NCBI GenBank assembly: GCA_003130815.1
Contig: QFDA01000006.1
Coordinates: forward strand, 1-64,000
Length of the DNA stretch: 64,000 nt
Origin: Bacteroidetes bacterium SCGC AAA795-G10
GTDB lineage: Bacteria; Bacteroidota; Bacteroidia; Flavobacteriales; Flavobacteriaceae
Reading direction: 5' to 3'
Shown here: positions 1-7,058 of the stretch, in pieces
How the letters are laid out: each line of letters begins with the position of its first letter
Position numbering within the stretch: position 1 is the first letter of the stretch
Notes under the pieces: model-generated
Database searches by the model: none
The model's input: the letters and a program-made list of their open reading frames with translations, nothing else
What the model was told of the DNA's origin: nothing
Made by a program: the position numbers and the translations under genes

Positions 1-1
1 G

Positions 2-310
2 GGAGGTTTATCCGAAGAATTAAGTGAGATAACAGCAGCGATAGGATTGGAATATTGCTTTCAAGATTCTCTTTCAATAAGAACTGGATTTTTCAACGAA
101 AGTCAAAATAAAGGCTCTCGGCGATATTTAACAATGGGAGCTGGCTTTAATCTTAATCTTTTTGAAATTGATCTTTCCTATTTATTTTCAACATCTCGAG
201 TTAGAAACCCGTTGGAAAATACCATCCGTTTTTCATTATCAATCAATCTAGACCAATCTTCTTCTCAAACATCTGATGAGAATATGAGTAATGTTGATAT
301 TGGAGACTAA
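2..310 (+). CDS. porV: Type IX secretion outer membrane protein PorV (C-terminal part)
   Basis: This is the C-terminal end of a gene whose start lies outside the window; the open frame runs from base 2 to the TAA at 308-310. The visible residues look like the last strands of a FadL-type beta barrel: alternating hydrophobic segments, the stretch RTGFFNESQNKGSRRYLTMG, and a last strand NPLENTIRFSLSINLD. These match what I know of PorV (LptO), the outer-membrane barrel that shuttles substrates between the type IX translocon and the PorU attachment complex. The family usually ends soon after the last strand, but this copy has about 18 extra polar residues (SSSQTSDENMSNVDIGD). In flavobacteria porV often lies upstream of the pyruvate dehydrogenase genes, as it does here, which supports the call. 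PorQ or another PorV-like barrel is the main alternative. Confidence 0.82.
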   Translation, partial: GGLSEELSEITAAIGLEYCFQDSLSIRTGFFNESQNKGSRRYLTMGAGFNLNLFEIDLSYLFSTSRVRNPLENTIRFSLSINLDQSSSQTSDENMSNVDIGD

Positions 311-363
311 TTAGAATAAATAGAATAATTAATGGCTCAATTTAAATAAGAATTAACTAATTT

Positions 364-371
364 TATGTTTG
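364..371 (+). promoter_or_regulatory. Probable -7 promoter element for pdhA-pdhC
   Basis: TATGTTTG matches the Bacteroidota -7 consensus TAnnTTTG. It lies 25 bases before the pdhA ATG. No clear TTG is found 19-21 bases upstream, where only TTTAAA occurs, so the -33 half is weak. Confidence 0.4.
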
Positions 372-396
372 ATTAATGGATGTATTTTAGGATTTT

Positions 397-1395
397 ATGA
401 AGAAAATAACAAAGCAAACTTATTTAGATTGGTATGAGAACATGCTTTTTTGGAGAAAGTTTGAGGACAAGCTTGCTGGAGTTTACATTCAACAAAAGGT
501 AAGAGGCTTTCTTCACTTATATAATGGACAGGAAGCAGTTCTCGCAGGCTCGCTTCATGCTATGGAAATTGGTAAAGACCGAATGATAACTGCGTATCGA
601 AATCATGTTCAACCTATTGGTATGGGTGTTGATCCGAAGCATGTAATGGCAGAATTATATGGTAAGGCTACAGGTACATCTCAAGGACTTGGTGGGTCAA
701 TGCATATTTTTTCTAAAGAACACAAGTTTCATGGAGGACATGGAATCGTTGGAGGTCAGATTCCTCTTGGTGCTGGAATGGCTTTTGGTGATAAATATTT
801 CAATCGTGATAATGTGACTCTCTGTTTTATGGGCGATGGAGCTGTTAGGCAAGGATCTCTTCATGAGACTCTAAACTTGGCAACACTTTGGCAACTTCCA
901 GTTGTTTTTGTTGTCGAAAATAATGGATACGCCATGGGAACATCAGTAGCACGCACAGCTTCGCATGTAGAAATCTGGAAGCTAGGCTTAGGATATGATA
1001 TGCCTTGTGAGCCATGTGATGGAATGGATCCTGTTGCTGTAGCCAAAACTATGGATAAAGCAATTAATCTTGCTCGTAAAGGAGGAGGACCCTCATTTTT
1101 AGAAATGAAAACCTATAGATATCGCGGACACTCAATGTCGGATGCTCAGCACTATAGAACTAAAGATGAGGTAGAAGAGTATAGAAAAATTGATCCAATA
1201 ACTCAAGTAAAGGAGATTATTCTAAAAAATAAATATGCGACTCAAAAACATTTAGATTCAATTGATGCTTCCGTTAAAGAACGTGTAAGTGAGTGTGAAA
1301 AATTTGCTGAATCTTCTCCTTATCCAGAAAAAAGTTTGATGTATGACGCTGTTTATGAAGATAACGATTATCCATTTATAAAACATAAATTGTAG
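397..1395 (+). CDS. pdhA: Pyruvate dehydrogenase E1 component, alpha subunit
   Basis: Alpha chain of the thiamine-diphosphate-dependent E1 that decarboxylates pyruvate and acetylates the lipoyl groups of E2 in the cytoplasmic pyruvate dehydrogenase complex. The thiamine diphosphate motif is complete: GDG at residues 146-148 and NN at 175-176, about 27 residues apart as expected. GHGIVGGQIPLGAGMAFG (about 114-131) and the loop YRYRGHSMSDAQ are typical of alpha chains. At 332 residues it has the usual length. The ATG at 397 follows a promoter-like element and is the only sensible start. The E2 gene follows after 3 bases. The E1-beta gene is not between them or elsewhere in the window, which is normal for flavobacteria, where it lies at another locus. 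A branched-chain 2-oxoacid E1 is a less likely alternative. Confidence 0.95.
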   Translation: MKKITKQTYLDWYENMLFWRKFEDKLAGVYIQQKVRGFLHLYNGQEAVLAGSLHAMEIGKDRMITAYRNHVQPIGMGVDPKHVMAELYGKATGTSQGLGGSMHIFSKEHKFHGGHGIVGGQIPLGAGMAFGDKYFNRDNVTLCFMGDGAVRQGSLHETLNLATLWQLPVVFVVENNGYAMGTSVARTASHVEIWKLGLGYDMPCEPCDGMDPVAVAKTMDKAINLARKGGGPSFLEMKTYRYRGHSMSDAQHYRTKDEVEEYRKIDPITQVKEIILKNKYATQKHLDSIDASVKERVSECEKFAESSPYPEKSLMYDAVYEDNDYPFIKHKL

Positions 1396-1398
1396 TTT

Positions 1399-3012
1399 AT
1401 GGCTGAAATTATAAATATGCCAAGGTTGAGTGACACTATGGAAGAAGGTACTGTCGCTAAATGGTTCAAAAAAGTTGGTGATCAGATTAATGAGGGAGAT
1501 ATATTAGCTGAAATTGAAACTGATAAAGCAACAATGGAATTTGAATCTTTCAATGAGGGAGAGTTACTTCATATTGGAATTCAAGAGGGTGGAACGGCAC
1601 CAGTGGATACACTTTTGGCAATAATTGGAGAAAAAGGAGAAGATATTTCTAATATAATTAATGGAGATTCTAGCGAAAAAGAAGAAAATGATAATATTTC
1701 TGAAACAACAAAAACAGTTTCAGAAGATGATTCCAAAACTGTTATACCTGATGAAGTAGAAATAATAAATATGCCAAGGTTAAGTGATACTATGGAAGAA
1801 GGAACTGTTGCGAAATGGTTTAAAAAAGTTGGTGATAAGGTTAATGAAGGAGACATTTTAGCTGAAATAGAAACTGATAAAGCAACAATGGAATTTGAAT
1901 CATTTTATCAAGGTGAACTTCTCCACATTGGGCTTGAAGAAGGACAGTCAGCTGCGGTTGACAGTCTCTTAGCAATTATCGGAAAAACAGGGACTGACAT
2001 AAATAAGATAATTTCTTCATTGAATAATAATCAAAACTCAATAAGTGAATCGTCACAACTAATATCTCCTGAAATTAAAGACAATACTGAACAGAATTTG
2101 ACCGTTGTTGAGCAAGAATCTAAACCTCAATTGATTGAAACGAAAGTAAATTCAAATGGTAGAATTATTGCCTCACCTTTAGCAAAAAAGTTAGCTGAGG
2201 AAAAGGGAATTAACTTAAACTCTGTGATAGGCTCAGGAGAGTTTGGAAGGATTATTAAACGAGATATAGACAACTTTAAATCAAAAGCTTTAGGAAGTAA
2301 TCTTTTAAAACCTAATGCATCACTTGGCAAGGAATCTATTACTAAGATTGCAAATTCTCAAATGAGAAAGACAATTGCAAAGCGTTTATCTAGTTCTAAA
2401 TTTTCTGCACCTCACTACTATCTTGGTGTAGAATTCGATATGGATAATACAATTTCTTTTAGAAATCAGTTTAATTCTTTACCTGATACTAAAATATCTT
2501 TTAATGATATCATAATTAAAGCCTGTGCGCTATCACTAAAACATCATCCTGAAGTAAATGCTAAATGGGAAGATGATCAAATAACTCAACACCACCACGT
2601 GCACATTGGTGTTGCAGTAGCTGTTGATGAAGGATTATTAGTTCCGGTTGTTAAGTTTGCTGATGAGCAAAATCTTCCTCAAATAGGATCAATAGTTAAG
2701 GACTTTGCTTTACGTGCCAGGGAGAAAAAATTGAAACCTGAAGAAATGGATGCTAGTACATTTACAATTTCTAATCTTGGAATGTTTGGAATACAAGAAT
2801 TTACATCTATCATTAATCAACCTAATGGTGCAATTTTATCAGTTGGTGCAATAGTTAAAAAGCCTGTAGTTAAAGATGATAAAATAGTTGTAGGAAATAC
2901 GTTAAAACTAACTTTAGCATGCGATCATAGAGTAGTTGATGGGGCCATGGGAGCTCAATTTTTACAAACGCTAAAAGATTACATTGAAAATCCATTAAAA
3001 ATGATCTTATAG
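1399..3012 (+). CDS. pdhC: Dihydrolipoamide acetyltransferase (E2 of pyruvate dehydrogenase), two lipoyl domains
   Basis: Core acyltransferase of the pyruvate dehydrogenase complex; it moves the acetyl group from lipoamide to CoA. Domains in order: lipoyl domain 1 (residues about 1-80, lipoylated Lys43 in ETDKATMEF), an acidic Ser/Thr linker, lipoyl domain 2 (about 119-200, Lys161 in the same motif), a linker, the peripheral subunit-binding domain (about 253-293, ASPLAKKLAEEKG), and the catalytic domain (about 310-537) with DHRVVDG at 509-515, whose His510 and Asp514 are the catalytic pair. The two lipoyl domains are nearly identical in protein and DNA, pointing to recent duplication or gene conversion. 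It is co-transcribed with pdhA just upstream. No E3 gene is present here. Confidence 0.95.
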   Translation: MAEIINMPRLSDTMEEGTVAKWFKKVGDQINEGDILAEIETDKATMEFESFNEGELLHIGIQEGGTAPVDTLLAIIGEKGEDISNIINGDSSEKEENDNISETTKTVSEDDSKTVIPDEVEIINMPRLSDTMEEGTVAKWFKKVGDKVNEGDILAEIETDKATMEFESFYQGELLHIGLEEGQSAAVDSLLAIIGKTGTDINKIISSLNNNQNSISESSQLISPEIKDNTEQNLTVVEQESKPQLIETKVNSNGRIIASPLAKKLAEEKGINLNSVIGSGEFGRIIKRDIDNFKSKALGSNLLKPNASLGKESITKIANSQMRKTIAKRLSSSKFSAPHYYLGVEFDMDNTISFRNQFNSLPDTKISFNDIIIKACALSLKHHPEVNAKWEDDQITQHHHVHIGVAVAVDEGLLVPVVKFADEQNLPQIGSIVKDFALRAREKKLKPEEMDASTFTISNLGMFGIQEFTSIINQPNGAILSVGAIVKKPVVKDDKIVVGNTLKLTLACDHRVVDGAMGAQFLQTLKDYIENPLKMIL

Positions 3013-3047
3013 TGGTATATTCTTGTTTGATCATTATGTAAATTAAA

Positions 3048-3725
3048 ATGTCAAAAACTATAATCGTAACAGGGGCTAGTAGAGGAATTGGTCACGAAAT
3101 TGTAAAAATTGCAGAAAAAAAAGGCCACAGGGTATATTCTATTTCAAGGAATATAAAAGCACTCAAAGATTACTCTTTTAAATATCCAAGACAAGTTGAT
3201 TTAGCTAATGAAGATTCTATTGATAAATTTTCTTTGGAAGTTAAAAATGATGGTGTGAAGGTAGATGCACTTATTAATAATGCTGGTGCCTTTTTAAACA
3301 AACCCTTCGAAAAAATTTCAAAAAAAGAGTTTGAATATATTTTTCAAGTTAATGTTTTTGGACTGTCTTCAATTACACGTAAGGTTTTGCCAATAATAGA
3401 TAGCAAAGGGCATATTGTTAATATAACCAGTATGGGTGGAATTAATGGAGCCGCAAAATTTACTGGGTTAAGTGCTTACAGTAGCAGCAAGGGAGCTGTA
3501 AATATTTTAACTGAATTATTAGCTGAAGAATACAAAGAAAAAGGACCATCATTCAATGCTCTTGCCTTTGGAGCTGTTCAAACTGAAATGTTGGAAGAAG
3601 CATTTCCTGGTCTTAAAGCACCAATATCAGCAAAAGAAATTGCTGATTTTATATTAGATTTTTCTTTGCAGGGACAGAAATTTTTTAATGGCAAAATTAT
3701 ACCTGTATCTTCAACAACACCATAA
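3048..3725 (+). CDS. Short-chain dehydrogenase/reductase (SDR)
   Basis: A cytoplasmic NAD(P)-dependent oxidoreductase of the classical SDR family; the substrate cannot be read from sequence. The nucleotide-binding motif TGASRGIGHE is at about residues 7-16, NNAG at about 77-80, the active-site Ser in NITSMGG, and the catalytic Tyr and Lys in YSSSKGA near residues 144-148. At 225 residues it is slightly short, and its C-terminal substrate loop is reduced. It starts 35 bases after pdhC and may be read with it. The next gene begins only 7 bases downstream. Confidence 0.88.
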   Translation: MSKTIIVTGASRGIGHEIVKIAEKKGHRVYSISRNIKALKDYSFKYPRQVDLANEDSIDKFSLEVKNDGVKVDALINNAGAFLNKPFEKISKKEFEYIFQVNVFGLSSITRKVLPIIDSKGHIVNITSMGGINGAAKFTGLSAYSSSKGAVNILTELLAEEYKEKGPSFNALAFGAVQTEMLEEAFPGLKAPISAKEIADFILDFSLQGQKFFNGKIIPVSSTTP

Positions 3726-3732
3726 GAGTTTA

Positions 3733-4326
3733 ATGGAAAACTTTTTAAAATTAATTCCAGAAAAATCAAAAAAAAAAGTAGTTAGTCTTTTACACTTAGA
3801 ACCTGTAATTGTTAGAGTTACAAAAAAAAGGATTTCCAAACATGGGGACTTTAGAAAAAAAGCAAATGGAGACTTTTTTATTACAATAAACGAGTCAACA
3901 AACCCATATCGCTTTTTGATCACCTTACTTCATGAAATAGCACATTATATCGTTTACAAGAAATACTCGAATATATCAAAACCTCATGGACCGGAATGGA
4001 AGTTAGCATACAGAAAAATATTACTCCCATTTTTAAATGACCAAGTTTTCCCAGATCAAATATGCAGGTGTTTAGCACAATATATAAGAAACCCAAAAGC
4101 AAGTACAGATAGAGATTTAAATCTTTTTATGGCATTAAGAAAATATGATAAAAAAGAAAATTACTCACTCATTCTTGAAATAGAAAAAGGTCAGAGCTTT
4201 AGAATAAAATCTGGTAGAAAGTTCATTAAATTGAATAAGCGACGAAAACTTTATGAATGCAGAGAAGTGAGTTCTAATAGAATTTATCTTTTTAGTCCTC
4301 AAATCGAGGTAATACCAAGTTTATGA
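3733..4326 (+). CDS. SprT-like zinc-metalloprotease-fold protein
   Basis: 197 residues. The motif HEIAH (His67, Glu68, His71) within LLHEIAHYIV followed by a third possible ligand in PHGPEWK (His85) is the SprT/SprT-like pattern, a zinc metallopeptidase fold related to eukaryotic Spartan. Whether it is an active protease is unknown. The C-terminal half lacks the four-cysteine zinc ribbon of many SprT proteins: it has only isolated cysteines, although the terminal segment KLNKRRKLYECREVSSNRIY resembles a degraded ribbon. The ATG at 3733 is preferred, because the longer open frame would overlap the SDR gene by 38 bases. Its 3' end overlaps the convergent ABC transporter gene by 6 bases. Confidence 0.75.
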   Translation: MENFLKLIPEKSKKKVVSLLHLEPVIVRVTKKRISKHGDFRKKANGDFFITINESTNPYRFLITLLHEIAHYIVYKKYSNISKPHGPEWKLAYRKILLPFLNDQVFPDQICRCLAQYIRNPKASTDRDLNLFMALRKYDKKENYSLILEIEKGQSFRIKSGRKFIKLNKRRKLYECREVSSNRIYLFSPQIEVIPSL

Positions 4327-5091
4327 CTTATTTTTTTTCAGATACATTTTTCTCACTTCTTTAAATAAATCTGAAGAGTATACGAAGTTGGAAACAGCTT
4401 CATTATCTGTGTTGAAAATATCTTTATTAGATCCCTCCCAAGCCTTTTTACCATTTAGTAAAAAAACTATTTTTTCTCCAATTTCCATTACTGAATTCAT
4501 ATCATGAGTATTGATTACAGTCGTTATGTTATACTCTTCTGTGATTTCTTGTATTAAATTGTCTATAAGAATTGCTGTTTTAGGATCCAAGCCTGAGTTG
4601 GGCTCATCACAAAAAAGATATTTGGGATTCATAACTATAGACCTTGCTATAGCAACCCTTTTTTTCATTCCTCCAGATATTTCATCAGGATACTTTTCAT
4701 TAGCATTAATTAAATTAACTCTTTTAATTACTTGATTTGCCCTTTCACGAACTTCATCATCATCTTTTTTTGTGAACATTTGCATGGGAAACATTATATT
4801 TTCCTCAACTGTCATTGAATCAAACAGCGCACTACCCTGAAAAACCATTCCTATCTCTTGTCTAAGTACAGTACGCTCTTTTGTAGTCATTAGATTTATG
4901 GGACTGTTTTCAAAAAAGATTTGTCCTGAGTTAGTTTCAAAAAGACCCAACAAACATTTTAAGAAAACTGTTTTTCCAGATCCACTTTGTCCAATTATTA
5001 AATTGGTTTTACCTTTTTCAAAGATTGTTGATATTCCTTTAAGAACAGGTGATTTATCAAATTCTTTGGATATGTTTTTTACCTTTATCAT
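4321..5091 (-). CDS. ABC transporter ATP-binding protein, MlaF type
   Basis: ATPase of a lipid-transport ABC system of the Mla/MCE kind, acting with the permease encoded just upstream. The Walker A motif GQSGSGKT is at about residues 34-41, the Q-loop in MVFQGSALFDSMTVEENI, the signature in EISGGMKKRVAIARS, Walker B in YLFCDEPNSGLDP, and the switch histidine in NTHDM. The phrase QGSALFDSMTVEEN and the replacement of the usual LSGGQ by ISGGMKKR are typical of MlaF. At 256 residues it is full length. The permease stop and this start abut at 5091/5092. No MlaD-like substrate-binding gene is adjacent, so the partner must be encoded elsewhere. Confidence 0.88.
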   Translation of the reverse strand: MIKVKNISKEFDKSPVLKGISTIFEKGKTNLIIGQSGSGKTVFLKCLLGLFETNSGQIFFENSPINLMTTKERTVLRQEIGMVFQGSALFDSMTVEENIMFPMQMFTKKDDDEVRERANQVIKRVNLINANEKYPDEISGGMKKRVAIARSIVMNPKYLFCDEPNSGLDPKTAILIDNLIQEITEEYNITTVINTHDMNSVMEIGEKIVFLLNGKKAWEGSNKDIFNTDNEAVSNFVYSSDLFKEVRKMYLKKNKS

Positions 5092-5829
5092 CTATGTTAA
5101 TAAAAGTTGAGTTATAAGGTAATTAAGCAAAATAATCACTACACTAGTCCAAACAAATGAAACCGTACTAGCCTTTCCAACTTCTAAAGCTCCTCCTGTC
5201 ATAAAATATCCATGAAATGAAGGAATTGTTGCAAGAATGAATGAAAAAAAAGCAGTTTTTATGAATGCATAAGTAACATGGAAAGGTGTAAAATCTAATT
5301 GTATACCTTGAATAAATTCGCCGCTGGTTGAAAATCCTCCATAAACACATGCTATATAACCACCAAAAATTCCTAAGAACATAGATATGCATATCACCAA
5401 AGGATAAAGTAAAAGCGCGATAATTTTTGGGAAGATAAGGTAGTTATATGTATTGATTCCCATTACTTCAAGTGCATCAATTTGTTCTGTTACTCTCATG
5501 GTTCCGATACTTGAGGTGATATAAGAACCAACTTTTCCGGCCATTATAATTGAAATAAAAGTTGGAGCAAATTCCAAAATTATCGACTGCCGAGTAGCAA
5601 AACCGATTAAGTCTTTTGGTAAAAACGGATTTTCAAGATTTAAAGCTGTTTGAATTGAAACAACACCTCCAACAAAAAACGATATAAATGAAACAATACC
5701 AAGTGATCCAATTATTAAAGATTCTATATCCTTAAATATAAGCTGTCTGAGTACTTTCCATTTAGTGAATTTTCCAAACACATTTTGAAGCATCAAGAAA
5801 TATTTTCCTATGTTTGAAATGACTCTCAT
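5092..5829 (-). CDS. MlaE-family ABC transporter permease
   Basis: Inner-membrane permease of a phospholipid-transport ABC system. 245 residues with about five hydrophobic segments. The MlaE signature regions are visible: FVGGVVSIQTALNL, the coupling region VAGKVGS-like stretch IIMAGKVGSYITSSIGTMRVTEQIDALEVMGIN split around residues 115-147, and the conserved C-terminal segment GGALEVGKASTVSFVWTSV. It is the first gene of a two-gene operon with the ATPase. A TAnnTTTG element lies 7 bases before the ATG. The system probably helps maintain outer-membrane lipid asymmetry, by analogy with Mla. Confidence 0.87.
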   Translation of the reverse strand: MRVISNIGKYFLMLQNVFGKFTKWKVLRQLIFKDIESLIIGSLGIVSFISFFVGGVVSIQTALNLENPFLPKDLIGFATRQSIILEFAPTFISIIMAGKVGSYITSSIGTMRVTEQIDALEVMGINTYNYLIFPKIIALLLYPLVICISMFLGIFGGYIACVYGGFSTSGEFIQGIQLDFTPFHVTYAFIKTAFFSFILATIPSFHGYFMTGGALEVGKASTVSFVWTSVVIILLNYLITQLLLT

Positions 5830-5836
5830 ACCCTAT

Positions 5837-5844
5837 CAAAGTTA
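5837..5844 (-). promoter_or_regulatory. Possible -7 element for the mlaE-mlaF pair
   Basis: Read on the minus strand, TAACTTTG matches TAnnTTTG and ends 7 bases before the permease ATG. There is no TTG at the right spacing upstream, so confidence is limited. Confidence 0.35.
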
Positions 5845-5894
5845 TTAATTTTAAGCAAAAACTTAAGTTAAAAAAATTGAATTTAAACACTAAA

Positions 5895-6950
5895 CTAAAT
5901 TTGATAGGTGATTGCGTTTATGTTCATTCCCGCACCAACTGAAGCAAAAAGTATTAGATCATTTTTCCTTAAACTATGTCCGCAATAGTTTCTATTTATT
6001 ACTAGATCGAATAAAGTAGGTACTGTAGCTACAGAACTATTTCCAAATTCTTGAATATTCATTGGCAATATATTTTCTGGCATTTTTTTGTTGTAAAGAC
6101 CATAAAATCTATTAATTATAGCTTCATCCATTTTTAAGTTTGCTTGGTGTAAAAATATTTTTTTAAGTTCACTTAACGATCTTCCTGATGATTCCAAACA
6201 ACTTTTTAATGCTAGTGGTACTTTACTTAGGGCAAATTCATAAACTTTTCTTCCGTGCATTTTAATATATTTTGAATTTCCAACTTTATCATTTGCGGTA
6301 CCATAAAATATAAAATCTGCTTCACCTTCACTTGTATATGTTACTGTTTTATGAGATAATATTCCTCCTTGCTCATTTGATTTTTCAATTATTGTTGCTC
6401 CAGCTCCGTCAGCATATATCATAGAGTCTCTGTCTGTGTGATCCAACACCCTTGATAAAGTGTCTGCCCCTATTACAAGGCATTTTTCAGCCATTCCTGC
6501 TTTAATAAATGCTGTTGCTTGTATAACACCTTCAACCCATCCAGGACAACCAAATAAAATATCATAAGCAACACAGTTTGGATTTTTAATTTCCAATCCA
6601 GCTTTTACCTTTGATGCGAGACATGGGAGAGTATCTATTTGATTTGATTCAAAAGTTATGTCCCCTACATTATGCGCAACTATTATATAATCAATTGATT
6701 CACGATTAATTTTAGCATTATCAATTGATTTGTTTGCTGCTTCAATGGCAATGTCAGTCACAGTTTGGTTATCTTCAATATATCTCCTTTGTTCGATGCC
6801 TGTAATTGACTTAAACTTTTCAATAATTACCTCGTTCGAATTTTTAATTGAGTCACCATTAATGTCGAAAAATTGGTGATTAGAAAAACTTTTATTTTGC
6901 TCTACTTTTGAAGGGATTACACTGCCAGTACCTGTAATTTTTATGTTCAT
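5895..6950 (-). CDS. 3-oxoacyl-ACP synthase III family protein (FabH-like)
   Basis: A thiolase-fold condensing enzyme of the FabH family, 351 residues from the ATG at 6950. The active site is complete: Cys135 in ILFGCPGWVEG, His268 in FLHQANLKMD and Asn304 in EFGNSSVATVP. This is a stand-alone copy, not in a fab operon, as is usual for this flavobacterial paralogue. It may start fatty acid chains or condense another acyl substrate, and OleA-like activity cannot be excluded. The longer frame starting at 6974 adds eight residues (MNYFCVTI) that are not part of the family and would run across a promoter-like element at 6961-6968, so the inner ATG is chosen. Confidence 0.87.
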   Translation of the reverse strand: MNIKITGTGSVIPSKVEQNKSFSNHQFFDINGDSIKNSNEVIIEKFKSITGIEQRRYIEDNQTVTDIAIEAANKSIDNAKINRESIDYIIVAHNVGDITFESNQIDTLPCLASKVKAGLEIKNPNCVAYDILFGCPGWVEGVIQATAFIKAGMAEKCLVIGADTLSRVLDHTDRDSMIYADGAGATIIEKSNEQGGILSHKTVTYTSEGEADFIFYGTANDKVGNSKYIKMHGRKVYEFALSKVPLALKSCLESSGRSLSELKKIFLHQANLKMDEAIINRFYGLYNKKMPENILPMNIQEFGNSSVATVPTLFDLVINRNYCGHSLRKNDLILFASVGAGMNINAITYQI

Positions 6951-6960
6951 GATAGTTACA

Positions 6961-6968
6961 CAAAAGTA
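6961..6968 (-). promoter_or_regulatory. Possible -7 element for the FabH-like gene
   Basis: TACTTTTG on the minus strand fits TAnnTTTG and lies 10 bases before the ATG at 6950. The nearest upstream TTG is only 14 bases away, so the -33 half is not convincing. Confidence 0.35.
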
Positions 6969-7058
6969 ATTCAATAAAGAGCCAAAATGTGAAAGGTCTT
7001 GAAAGTGCTACGAAGTCTAAGCCTTTTAAAGTGTTAAATTAATTTTTTATATAAAAAT

